NCBI GenBank assembly: GCA_963668325.1
Contig: OY764222.1
Span: 1,550,001-1,614,000 of the forward strand
Source of the DNA: MPNP01 sp963668325
GTDB lineage: Bacteria > Pseudomonadota > Alphaproteobacteria > Rhodobacterales > Rhodobacteraceae
Direction of reading: 5' to 3'
DNA length: 64,000 bases
Shown: piece after piece, positions 37,776-46,138 of the stretch
Layout of the letters: each line of letters starts with the position of its first letter
Position numbering within the stretch: position 1 is the first letter of the stretch
Program-made: the position numbers and the translations under genes
Notes under the pieces: generated by a model
Database searches by the model: none
Told to the model about the DNA's origin: nothing
What the model saw: only the letters and a program-made list of their open reading frames with translations

Positions 37776-39737
37776 GTGAATTGTTTGCGATTAATACTGA
37801 CTTGCTTTTTTCTGTTTTTGGGGACAACAACTTTGCCACTGTTTGCCCAACAGCAGTGTGCTTTATTGGATGTGGTTTACTATGAAACAGCCACTGCAGC
37901 TGACATAAGCCTTTGTATTCAAACCGGTTCCGATCCCAAAACCGGTGACCCTGATGGTAATACACCCCTGCACTATGCTTCTGCACTAGGTACTTCTCCA
38001 AAAATTATTGCTACACTTATTAACCATGGTGCTGATATTGAGGCCCAGAATCGTGGTAGTAGGACACCTTTGCATTATGCAGCAAGATATAGTATTTCAT
38101 CAGAAATCATCTCTACACTTATCAGCAATGGCGCCGATATTGAAGCCCGGGATAGTGAAGATGGGACTCCTCTACACGTAGCAGCTAAATTTAATAAATC
38201 TCAAGAAATCATCTCTACGCTTATCAGCAATGGTGCTGATATTGAGGCCCGGACCAAAATTAGTTTGACCCCACTTCATGTAGCAGTAATATATAGTGAG
38301 TCCTCAGAAATCGTCTCTACACTTATCAGCAATGGTGCTGATATTGAGTCAAAGCAAATTGATAGTTGGACATCCCTTCACCTTGCTGCAGCAACAAATG
38401 AATTCACAGGAATACTTACAACACTTTTAAAGTACGGTGCCGATTTTGAGGCTAGGGATATTTATGGTTGGACCCCCCTTCATATAGCTGCAAAGTATAA
38501 TGCATCACCAGAAATTATCGCTGCCCTCATTAATGGTGCCCTTCTTAACGCAGCGGACAGATATGGCTGGACTTTCATTCAAGATGCTACAGATTTAAGT
38601 GATTTCTTAGGAATTTTATCTACCCTAGTGAATCGTGACCTTGTTAATGCTAGGGACGATGAAGGCTTGACCCCCCTTCACGTAGCTGCAAAGTATAATG
38701 CATCACCAGAAATCATCACTGCACTAATAAGCAATGGTGCCATGATTGATGCCTTGGACAATGAAGGCTTGACCCCTCTTCATGTAGCTGCAATGTATAA
38801 TTCATCCCCAGAAATCATCACTGCACTAATAAGCAATGGTGCCATGATTGATGCCTTGGACGGTTTAAGTAGAAGAACCTCCCTTCACCTTGCTACAATG
38901 TATAATTCATCCCCAGAAATAATCACTACACTAATAAGCAATGGTGCTGATATTGAGGCCAAGACTGAAGATGGCTTAACACCCCTTCACCTTGCTGCAG
39001 AAAATGATGTATCCCCCGAAACGGTTGCAGTTCTCTTAAGCAATGGTGCTGATATTGAGGCCAAGGCTGAAGATAACTTGACACCCCTTCACCTTGCTGC
39101 AGCATTTAGTAAATCACCAGAAATTATTTCAGCTTTGATAGAATTTGGAGCTGATATAGAAGCCAAGGCCATCGTTGGTTTTACCCCTCTTCATTATGCT
39201 TCTATTTATGGTGTATCTCCCGAAAAGATCGCAATCCTCCTAAGCAATGGTGCTGATATTGAGGCCAAGACTGAAGATGGCTTAACACCCCTTCATAGTG
39301 CTGTAGCATTCAGTAAATCACCAGAAATTATTTCAGCTTTGATTAAATCTGGAGCTGATATAGAAACCAAAGATGAAGATGGTTTGACCCCTCTTCATAC
39401 TGCTGCAGGAAATGATGTATCCCCCGAAACGATTACAATCCTCCTAAGCAATGGTGCTGATATTGAGGCCAAGGCCATCTTTGGTTTGACCCCTCTTCAT
39501 TATGTTTCTATTTTTGGTAAATCTCCCGAAACGGTTGCAGTCCTCCTAAGCAATGGTGCTGATATAGAAGCCAAGAATGAAGATGGTATGACACCCCTTC
39601 ATAGTGCTGCAGCACTCAGTAATTCACCAGAAATTATTTCAGCTTTGATTGAATTTGGAGCTGATATAGAAGCCAAAGATGATAATGGGTATATTCCATA
39701 TGATTACCTCCTTAATAATCCCAATTACAGTGAATAG
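37776..39737 (+). CDS. Secreted ankyrin-repeat protein
   Basis: A 653-residue protein starting with GTG at 37776. The signal peptide covers about residues 1-24 (LTCFFLFLGTTTLPLFAQ), so it is exported to the periplasm or beyond. It then has 17 recognisable ankyrin repeats of 34 residues and a short capping repeat. Repeat 7 is degenerate (FIQDATDLSDF) and repeat 6 lacks one residue. Consensus: GLTPLH-AA--N-SPEII--LISNGADIEA. No catalytic domain is visible. Such proteins bind other proteins; a role in contact with eukaryotic hosts is possible but only inferred. Confidence 0.88.
   Translation: MNCLRLILTCFFLFLGTTTLPLFAQQQCALLDVVYYETATAADISLCIQTGSDPKTGDPDGNTPLHYASALGTSPKIIATLINHGADIEAQNRGSRTPLHYAARYSISSEIISTLISNGADIEARDSEDGTPLHVAAKFNKSQEIISTLISNGADIEARTKISLTPLHVAVIYSESSEIVSTLISNGADIESKQIDSWTSLHLAAATNEFTGILTTLLKYGADFEARDIYGWTPLHIAAKYNASPEIIAALINGALLNAADRYGWTFIQDATDLSDFLGILSTLVNRDLVNARDDEGLTPLHVAAKYNASPEIITALISNGAMIDALDNEGLTPLHVAAMYNSSPEIITALISNGAMIDALDGLSRRTSLHLATMYNSSPEIITTLISNGADIEAKTEDGLTPLHLAAENDVSPETVAVLLSNGADIEAKAEDNLTPLHLAAAFSKSPEIISALIEFGADIEAKAIVGFTPLHYASIYGVSPEKIAILLSNGADIEAKTEDGLTPLHSAVAFSKSPEIISALIKSGADIETKDEDGLTPLHTAAGNDVSPETITILLSNGADIEAKAIFGLTPLHYVSIFGKSPETVAVLLSNGADIEAKNEDGMTPLHSAAALSNSPEIISALIEFGADIEAKDDNGYIPYDYLLNNPNYSE
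37950..39680 (+). repeat. Tandem 102-bp repeats encoding ankyrin units
   Basis: Units of 102 bp (34 codons) repeat about 17 times. The AGCAATGGTGCTGATATTGA motif recurs nearly unchanged. From about 38960 on, the units fall into three subtypes arranged A-B-C-B-A-C-B, judged by ENDVSPET, FSKSPEII and IYGVSPEK contexts, which indicates segmental duplications of multi-repeat blocks rather than single-unit slippage. Confidence 0.85.
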
Positions 39738-40046
39738 GGCAAGATTTATTGGTTATAATTAAAGGGAAAATTCTGATCCAAGTCTATAAAAGATATATTA
39801 ATCTTCTAATCGAATCCTTGCTGGTGGCTCAGTGTCTCATGGTTATGTGGCGGAATGGGCAGCGAGTCAGAACCCAAATAGGATAAGAGTTTGGTGCCAC
39901 ATTTAAGTGATATTTTTGTATTGGGAGAAAAGCAGCAATTGGTACTCAATCTGGCAATTTACGATCGAAAAAAATGAATTAAGAATAATTTCAACCCAGC
40001 ATTACAAAAATTGATTGATAAATTGTTCCATTTGATTTCCAAATGT
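39738..40046 (+). other. Intergenic region with one copy of a 36-nt dispersed repeat
   Basis: No gene is seen in these 309 bases between convergent genes. Positions 39866-39901 match the reverse complement of 29685-29720 at 30 of 36 bases without gaps, including an exact 17-base core GGATAAGAGTTTGGTGC. The rest is A+T-rich, without a clear terminator. Confidence 0.55.
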
Positions 40047-41255
40047 TTACTCCGCTGAACTACACAGCAAATTTTCATTAAGTACCTTCAAATCTTCTGC
40101 GATAGGTTCCACTTTCAAACTGGTTACCGGCAACTTGCGTCTTAGCAAGTCATGGAATGATGGGACACCCTTTTCTAGATCAGAAAAGATGACCTGGTCA
40201 TAGGCCGAGGATTTAGTTGCTTCACTAACCCAAACTGACAACATCATATCTTCTTCTGAGGTTTCACGGTCAATTCTACCACTAAGATACCTGGCAATTT
40301 TCATTTCCCTGGATTCTTGCGGATGATGAAAAACGCCTCCTCTCTGCAAGGTAACGGTAGGTGTTTGGGGAATTTCCTGGTAAAAAATTACACAGTCGGG
40401 ATAGAAACCAAAAACCAGGTTAGGAAAAATACCGATATACAACCAGACATTTCGGTTTGATTCTGGCAGTTCGGTATTTTCTGGCAATACATTTAGGTAA
40501 TTCCTAACACTCCAATGTTTTTTTGGACCGGGAGTAAATCTTCCAACAGACCTGCTTGTTTCCCCAACCATGGGTTCATCATGGTAGTCGTTACCATAAA
40601 GGTCATTCAATGCTGGATGAGCTTGAGGAACATGATAGCCTTCATTATCCACATCCCGGACAGCTTTCCAATTTGCCTCGATTCTATCCGTCAGCCGGCT
40701 CTTTGGGCAAGCCACCATTCGGTCTAATCCATAAGGTTGTATCTCCTTGGTGTGCCTTTCCATTAATGTTGCGATTGATGCCTGATTTCCAGGTTTGAAC
40801 CGAATGAAGATCAGACCATTCCAGATTTCAAGCTCAAGTTTTTTCAATCCCAAGCGCGAATAGTCTACTTTTGGAAAGCTGTCTCTTTTTGCGATTCCTC
40901 GTAAGGTTCCATCTAGATTGTAGGTCCATCCATGAAAGGGACAGACAAGAACTTTATTACATTGGCCTCTTTTACTGGAAACTACTCTTGACCCTCGGTG
41001 GCGACATAGATTGTGAAAAGCATGAATCCTGTTTTCAAAATCCCGGATTACAAACCCTCGCTCGGTTCCAATATCATATGCAACAAATTCCCCTGGTTGT
41101 GATATCTCATTTACATGGCAGACAAACTGCCAATGTGAATAGAATAATTCCTCCAGTTCAAGGGCGAAGAGATTTGGGGAGAAATAGGTCCAGCCGGGAA
41201 GCCCCTCGCATTCAGCGATTGTGTTTGGTCTAGTTTGAGCTTTGTGTGTATTCAT
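40047..41255 (-). CDS. Rieske non-heme iron oxygenase, alpha subunit (second of three)
   Basis: A 402-residue oxygenase alpha subunit using the ATG at 41255 (a TTG precedes it). Rieske ligands are C84-x-H86 (CRHRG) and C105-x2-H108 (CPFHGW). Catalytic iron ligands H208 and H213 lie in NEGYHVPQAHPAL. This sequence class includes oxygenases for betaines, carnitine-like compounds and aromatics; the substrate is not determined. It is 22 bases downstream of an aminotransferase gene on the same strand and so likely part of one catabolic operon. Confidence 0.87.
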   Translation of the reverse strand: MNTHKAQTRPNTIAECEGLPGWTYFSPNLFALELEELFYSHWQFVCHVNEISQPGEFVAYDIGTERGFVIRDFENRIHAFHNLCRHRGSRVVSSKRGQCNKVLVCPFHGWTYNLDGTLRGIAKRDSFPKVDYSRLGLKKLELEIWNGLIFIRFKPGNQASIATLMERHTKEIQPYGLDRMVACPKSRLTDRIEANWKAVRDVDNEGYHVPQAHPALNDLYGNDYHDEPMVGETSRSVGRFTPGPKKHWSVRNYLNVLPENTELPESNRNVWLYIGIFPNLVFGFYPDCVIFYQEIPQTPTVTLQRGGVFHHPQESREMKIARYLSGRIDRETSEEDMMLSVWVSEATKSSAYDQVIFSDLEKGVPSFHDLLRRKLPVTSLKVEPIAEDLKVLNENLLCSSAE

Positions 41256-41277
41256 CAACCAACTTTGATATTATATT

Positions 41278-42678
41278 TTAGTTGGGGTTCCAACCTTCAT
41301 TTTGCAGTTCCGAATTAACCTTTTCGATAGCTTTACCAAGTTTATTTACAATTTCATCAACCTGATTTTTGCTAATGGTTAGTCCTGGAGACATTATGTT
41401 TAAGTGTCCCACCGGCCGAACAAGTAGACCAAGTTCTTCGGCGGCATCAGAAATTCTCTTTCCAATTTGAACCTCTTCCGGAAAGCACTCCTTGGTTTCC
41501 TTGCTCATAACGTTTTCTACACATCGCATTAGGCCAATACCTCGAACGTCGCCAACCAAGGGCAGGTCCCTGAGTCTCTCCAGTTGTTTACCAAAATAAA
41601 CTCCAATCTCCTGGACATGAGAAAGTATATTTTCTCTCTCGATAATCTCAATGTTTTTCAGTGCTGCTACACAACATACAGGGTGACCAGAATAGGTAAA
41701 ACCATGTGGGAAATATCCGTTGCCCTGACCCTCTGAAATCACTTGATGTACCCGGTCTGAGTAAATCATGGCCGAGATTGGAAGGTATCCTGAAGATAAT
41801 CCCTTGGCCGAGGTAATTATATCGGGTATAAAATCAAACACACTTTCGGAGGCAAACCAATGCCCCAACCGGCCGAAACCAGTTACAACCTCATCAGAGA
41901 TATAAAGGATATCATGTGCCCGGCAAATTTCCCTGAAACGCTTCAAATATCCTTTTGGCGGAACTAGTACACCTCCAGCCCCCATGACAGGTTCCGCGAT
42001 GAACCCACCAACCTTATCGGGTCCGATTTCCTTAATTTTATTTTCGAATTCCTCGACCAAAAAGTCGCAATATTCGTCCTCATTCATTCCATCAGGTGCA
42101 CGGTATATGTCGGGTCCAGAAATATGATGAATGATATCTGTAATGAAACGGAATTGGGAGGTCCGGTCAGTTTTTTTCCTTCCCAAGGACATCGCGGCAT
42201 AGGTAGAACCATGGTAGGCCTGATGCCTTGCTATTACGTGGATTTTTTCCGATTTTCCCTGGCATCCCTGATAGTAATGTACGAGTCGAAACGCTGAATC
42301 TACTGCTGTCGAACCGCCTGTTGCAAAATGAACCCGATTTAAATCACCTGGTGCAAGTGAGGCTATTTTTGCCGACAATCTAGCAGCAGGTTCATTTGAC
42401 ATGTCAGTGAAGATTGATGAATAAGCCAGCTTTTTAACTTGCTCGGCAATGGCATTAGCCATTTCCTCATTGCCCAGACCGATATTAGTACACCACAGGC
42501 CACCGATGGCATCCAAATATGTTTGCCCGTTACTATCTTTGATATTGTTACCTTCACCACTTTCAATAATCAAAGCGCCTTTTTCCTTGAATGAAGGAAA
42601 TTCAGTGAAAGGGTGGAGGTTGTGCCTCAAGTCTTGCTCCCAAATCTGCTTGGAAGCATCATTAACGAGTTCTGGCAT
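41278..42678 (-). CDS. Class III PLP-dependent aminotransferase
   Basis: A 466-residue aminotransferase of the omega-amino-acid:pyruvate type. GGLWCTNIGLGN is near 57-68, the PLP-stacking region ATGGSTAVDSAFRLVHYYQG near 119-138, the Asp pair DEVVTGFGRLG near 265, and the Schiff-base Lys in SAKGLSSGY near 291. Taurine, beta-alanine, putrescine or other omega-amines with pyruvate are possible substrates. A TGGAGAA site precedes the ATG. It leads the operon with the second Rieske oxygenase. Confidence 0.88.
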   Translation of the reverse strand: MPELVNDASKQIWEQDLRHNLHPFTEFPSFKEKGALIIESGEGNNIKDSNGQTYLDAIGGLWCTNIGLGNEEMANAIAEQVKKLAYSSIFTDMSNEPAARLSAKIASLAPGDLNRVHFATGGSTAVDSAFRLVHYYQGCQGKSEKIHVIARHQAYHGSTYAAMSLGRKKTDRTSQFRFITDIIHHISGPDIYRAPDGMNEDEYCDFLVEEFENKIKEIGPDKVGGFIAEPVMGAGGVLVPPKGYLKRFREICRAHDILYISDEVVTGFGRLGHWFASESVFDFIPDIITSAKGLSSGYLPISAMIYSDRVHQVISEGQGNGYFPHGFTYSGHPVCCVAALKNIEIIERENILSHVQEIGVYFGKQLERLRDLPLVGDVRGIGLMRCVENVMSKETKECFPEEVQIGKRISDAAEELGLLVRPVGHLNIMSPGLTISKNQVDEIVNKLGKAIEKVNSELQNEGWNPN

Positions 42679-42720
42679 AAATTCTCCAGTGAAAAATTGA
42701 TTTTGGGGATTGTTTTTAGC

Positions 42721-42740
42721 AGGTATTTTCAGAAATACCT
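42721..42740 (-). promoter_or_regulatory. Perfect 8-bp hairpin upstream of the aminotransferase gene
   Basis: AGGTATTT (42721-42728) and AAATACCT (42733-42740) are perfectly complementary around TCAG. It lies 43 bases before the aminotransferase start and could be part of its leader or an operator palindrome. No T-tract follows on the minus strand. Confidence 0.4.
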
Positions 42741-42764
42741 AACTGAAATGTTATGAAGTTCTGC

Positions 42765-42795
42765 CCTCAACCCAAACTGCTTTTTTGGGTTGAGG
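42765..42795 (-). terminator. Strong hairpin after znuA, probable terminator
   Basis: CCTCAACCCAAA (42765-42776) pairs with TTTGGGTTGAGG (42784-42795): a perfect 12-bp stem with a 7-base loop, 15 bases downstream of the znuA stop on the minus strand. The usual T-tract is missing after the stem in that direction, so it may terminate weakly or protect the mRNA end. Confidence 0.5.
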
Positions 42796-42810
42796 TTAAT
42801 TATTTCAGAT

Positions 42811-43860
42811 TTAGCCGGCCGAAGCACATTCGATAAAACTATCGGCAACATTAGAAATCAAATTCAAATATAAATCTGGTTCGGGTTCAAATCCTGCACC
42901 AGTTGGGTCTATTTCATAAACGATGATTTCTGCTCCGGATACCACTGTATTCAGCAAATCGTCTTCAAACAAGGGTTCTGAAAAGGCACAGGAAACTTCC
43001 ACTTCAGAAATTTTATCAACAAGCTGGCGGATATGTCTTGCTCCCGGCGCTGCACCACTTTGGTCCGTAATTATGCCTATCGCCGTTAAGCCATAGCGAT
43101 TTTCAAAATATTGGAAGGCGTCATGAAACACAATAAACCTTGGCTCAATATTATGCAGGCGAGCCTTGATTTCCTGATCAAGTTCATTGATTTTTGCCTT
43201 GGCAATTTTAGCGTTGGAAAGATAGACCTCCTTATTATCTGGATCCTCAGAAATCATAACATCGGTAATAATATCAATCCACGCTAAGGCGATGTAAGGA
43301 TCAAGCCAGGCATGAGGGTCAAAATCACCTTCATGACTGTGGTCATGCCCACTGCTTTTTTTCTCCTCGCCATGGTCATCATCGTCGTCATGGCCTTCTT
43401 CTTCGTTCTCGTCTCCATGGTCATCTTCATCTTCAAAAAAGGAACCAAGGTCCCTTATAGGGAGAAGTTGGTCTTCAACTTCCTCAAGGAGTGAAATTTC
43501 TTGGGTGCCCGGTGGTAATTCCTCGAACAATTTTTCAAATGAAGGTAGAATGACCGGTCCTGTCCAAAATATGATATCGGAATCTACCACCATCCTGACT
43601 TCAGAGGGGCGCATTGAATAGTCATGAGGCGAAACGTTTCGTGAGATAATCAATTCCGAGGTTCCAAGATCACCTAATACCATGTTAACCAATGAATGTA
43701 CCGGTTTAATATCGGAAACGACATTTGGTGATTCTGCTTCGGCTGTCGGAACAAAGGTCAATGTTAACACAAACAGCAAGCAGTGATAGAAAAAGCGCTG
43801 AAATGAAATAGAAAAAAGGGCTTCTTTCTTTTCACAATAATTTAATTTTCTTAGGGTCAT
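42811..43860 (-). CDS. znuA: Zinc ABC transporter substrate-binding protein ZnuA
   Basis: A 349-residue cluster A-I periplasmic metal-binding protein. A signal peptide ends near residue 42 (VPTAEAES). A charged loop rich in Asp, Glu and His lies at about 146-180 (GHDDDDDHGEE, GHDHSHEGD), typical of zinc rather than manganese binders. The likely metal ligands are His 60 (KPVHSLV), His in DPHAWLDP and His in FHDAFQYFE. It is divergent from znuB across 171 bp. No znuC is found at this locus. Confidence 0.92.
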   Translation of the reverse strand: MTLRKLNYCEKKEALFSISFQRFFYHCLLFVLTLTFVPTAEAESPNVVSDIKPVHSLVNMVLGDLGTSELIISRNVSPHDYSMRPSEVRMVVDSDIIFWTGPVILPSFEKLFEELPPGTQEISLLEEVEDQLLPIRDLGSFFEDEDDHGDENEEEGHDDDDDHGEEKKSSGHDHSHEGDFDPHAWLDPYIALAWIDIITDVMISEDPDNKEVYLSNAKIAKAKINELDQEIKARLHNIEPRFIVFHDAFQYFENRYGLTAIGIITDQSGAAPGARHIRQLVDKISEVEVSCAFSEPLFEDDLLNTVVSGAEIIVYEIDPTGAGFEPEPDLYLNLISNVADSFIECASAG

Positions 43861-44031
43861 AATTCTTAACCTTTACTTCGACTAAAATTGTAAAATATGC
43901 GCCTTGAATAAAACAGCCCCTAATTTTACTAGCAAGAGGAAATTATAGAAGTAAGTTTTTCTAAGAAATATTAAATTCAAATAAAATTCATTATTTCTGA
44001 TTAATAAGAGACCAAGTTTGGGGAAGTAGAA

Positions 44032-44853
44032 TTGTTAGATGATTTTATTATAAGGTCAGCTTTGGGAGGATTGGCTGTTGCCTTGGCAGCAGGTCCCTTG
44101 GGGTGCTTTGTTGTTTGGCGCAAAATGTCCTATTACGGCGATGCGACTTCACATTCAGCGGTATTGGGAATTTCACTTTCACTTTATTTTAGTGTTTCAC
44201 TTTTTCTAGGGGTCTTTTTGATGGCACTGCTTGCATCATTATTTGTTACCCTGTTTGTTAACAAATATTATAGTGCTGATACAATCCTAGGTGTTTTTTC
44301 TCATTCAACCCTGGCATTTGGGTTAATAGCAGTAAACGTCTTGCCAGCCCAGAACGTTAATTTGGAATCCTATTTATTTGGCCAGTTGTTAGCCATAACG
44401 AAAGTAGACTTGGTTTATATCTGGAGTGGTGCCTTGCTAATACTGGGGATAATAATGTTCCGATGGAAGCAGCTCCTGATTTCAACTGTGTGTGAGGATT
44501 TAACCATTGCTTCAGGGTTAAACCCAAAGTGGGAACAATGGATACTAAACCTGGGACTGGCTATACTTGTTGCAGTTGCGGTAAAAGTGGTAGGAATACT
44601 ACTGGTTACAGCCATGTTGATAATTCCGCCCGCAGCTTCTCGCCCATTGGTTCGTCAACCAAGCGCAATGGTATTTATTTCGGCCATTATCGGGTGCCTG
44701 TCAGTTGTATTGGGTCTCATGTTATCATTGTATATTGATACACCTACAGGGCCATCAATTATTTCAGTCGCAGCAATCTTATTTATCCTAAGTTGGATAG
44801 CGGTGTTTATATACAAGGGGACCAAGCTGTCCCAGTATTTCAGTTCAAAGTAG
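44032..44853 (+). CDS. znuB: Zinc ABC transporter permease ZnuB
   Basis: A 273-residue ABC-3 family permease with about seven or eight helices. Family marks are GCFVVWRKMSYYGDATSHSA near residues 24-43 and LLVTAMLIIPPAASRPL near 190. The start is probably TTG at 44032 with GGGGAAG upstream. It should work with ZnuA and an ATPase ZnuC that is not encoded next to it, which is unusual because znuC normally precedes znuB. Confidence 0.9.
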   Translation: MLDDFIIRSALGGLAVALAAGPLGCFVVWRKMSYYGDATSHSAVLGISLSLYFSVSLFLGVFLMALLASLFVTLFVNKYYSADTILGVFSHSTLAFGLIAVNVLPAQNVNLESYLFGQLLAITKVDLVYIWSGALLILGIIMFRWKQLLISTVCEDLTIASGLNPKWEQWILNLGLAILVAVAVKVVGILLVTAMLIIPPAASRPLVRQPSAMVFISAIIGCLSVVLGLMLSLYIDTPTGPSIISVAAILFILSWIAVFIYKGTKLSQYFSSK

Positions 44854-44939
44854 GTAGCAGCGAACTTGGTCACCACACCATAAGTTCATATATCATTGGA
44901 TATACGTAAGTGTCAGATTAATCTGCCGGACAAGGGTTT

Positions 44940-46097
44940 TCAATTATCAATAGACCTGGCAATCAGTTCTTTCATAATTTCGTTTGAGCCCCCGTAAATC
45001 ATCTGAACCCGAGAATCTGCATAAAGTCGAGCTATTGGGTAATCAAGCATATAGCCATAGCCTCCATGGAGCTGTAAACATTCATTGATTATTTGGTTTT
45101 GAGTTTCACTGCCCCAGTATTTTGCCATGGAAGCTGTTGCAGCATCCAACTCATTGTTCTCAATTCTTTGAATACAATCATTGACAAAAGTTCTCAGGAG
45201 TTCGGCTTTCGTCTTAGCTTCCGCCAATTTGAACCTGGTGTTTTGAAGGTCCATTAGTCTTTTGCCAAAGGCCTTTCTTTCTTGAACATAACTGATAGTC
45301 TGTTCAAGAGCGAGATCAATTGTTCCCAAGGCTGTTATACCTATCAGAAGCCTTTCCCATGGCAATTGATTCATCAGTTGATAAAACCCTTGCCCCTCCT
45401 CTTCGCCCAACAGGTTGGTTCTGGGAACCATAACGTTATCAAAGAAAAGTTCTGCAGTATCATTTCCTCTCTGCCCCAACTTGTTCATCCGTGGACCTCT
45501 CCTGAAACCTTGTAAATCATTGGTGTCTACTAGAATTAGGGAAACTCCCTTGGCCCCTTTGGCTAGATCGGTTTTGGTTGTTAAAATAATAAGGTCCGCG
45601 GATCCGCCATTTGTAATAAATGTTTTTGAACCATTGATGAGGTAATGGTTCCCTTTTTGCTCGGCTTGCGTTTTTATTGATTGAACATCTGAACCGCAAT
45701 CAGGTTCAGTCATGGCTAAAGCTCCTATTGATTGGCCAGAAACCAACCGTGGTAACCAGTATGATTTTTGATCGAATGATCCATAATTAACCAGATAATG
45801 GATTACAATTGATTGAATTCCATAACCCCAGCTACCATCACCAACCTTGCCTTGTTCATAAAGTGCAATTGAATCGAAACCAAAGGAACCACCACTTCCA
45901 TCATATTCCTCTGGAACGGAACCACCCATGATACCAAGTTTACCAGCTTTCAACCAAAATTCCCGATCAACCATACCATCTGATTCAAATCGCTGCATTT
46001 CGGGAACCAGATTATCAGCATAAAATCGTTGTACTGCATCTGAAAACATGGAATGTTCTTCCTGATTCCAGCTCGAGGTTGGGGTAAAAAGGGTCAT
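44940..46097 (-). CDS. Acyl-CoA dehydrogenase
   Basis: A 385-residue flavoenzyme with the three acyl-CoA dehydrogenase domains: the N-terminal helical domain, the middle domain with LAMTEPDCGSDVQSIKT near 123-139, and the C-terminal domain with CLQLHGGYGYM and QMIYGGSNEIMKELIAR. The catalytic Glu is probably the one in the GGSNE context or equivalent. Substrate chain length cannot be told. The Rieske oxygenase gene lies 41 bases upstream on the same strand, so the two are likely one operon. Confidence 0.9.
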   Translation of the reverse strand: MTLFTPTSSWNQEEHSMFSDAVQRFYADNLVPEMQRFESDGMVDREFWLKAGKLGIMGGSVPEEYDGSGGSFGFDSIALYEQGKVGDGSWGYGIQSIVIHYLVNYGSFDQKSYWLPRLVSGQSIGALAMTEPDCGSDVQSIKTQAEQKGNHYLINGSKTFITNGGSADLIILTTKTDLAKGAKGVSLILVDTNDLQGFRRGPRMNKLGQRGNDTAELFFDNVMVPRTNLLGEEEGQGFYQLMNQLPWERLLIGITALGTIDLALEQTISYVQERKAFGKRLMDLQNTRFKLAEAKTKAELLRTFVNDCIQRIENNELDAATASMAKYWGSETQNQIINECLQLHGGYGYMLDYPIARLYADSRVQMIYGGSNEIMKELIARSIDN

Positions 46098-46138
46098 AAT
46101 TGTTTGTTTCCTAATGGTAGGTTCTTGTAAGCAGAGAT

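Noticed and set aside
37950..39680. CRISPR-like regular repeats
   Set aside because: The repeats are 102 bp, contiguous and in frame, and encode ankyrin units; there are no spacers. No CRISPR array or cas gene was seen.
42870..42910. tRNA T-loop-like GGTTCAAATCC
   Set aside because: It lies inside the znuA coding sequence and no cloverleaf can be formed around it. No tRNA or rRNA was found in the window.
43861..44031. Possible Zur box between znuA and znuB
   Set aside because: No palindrome resembling known Zur sites could be seen; only A+T-rich sequence.
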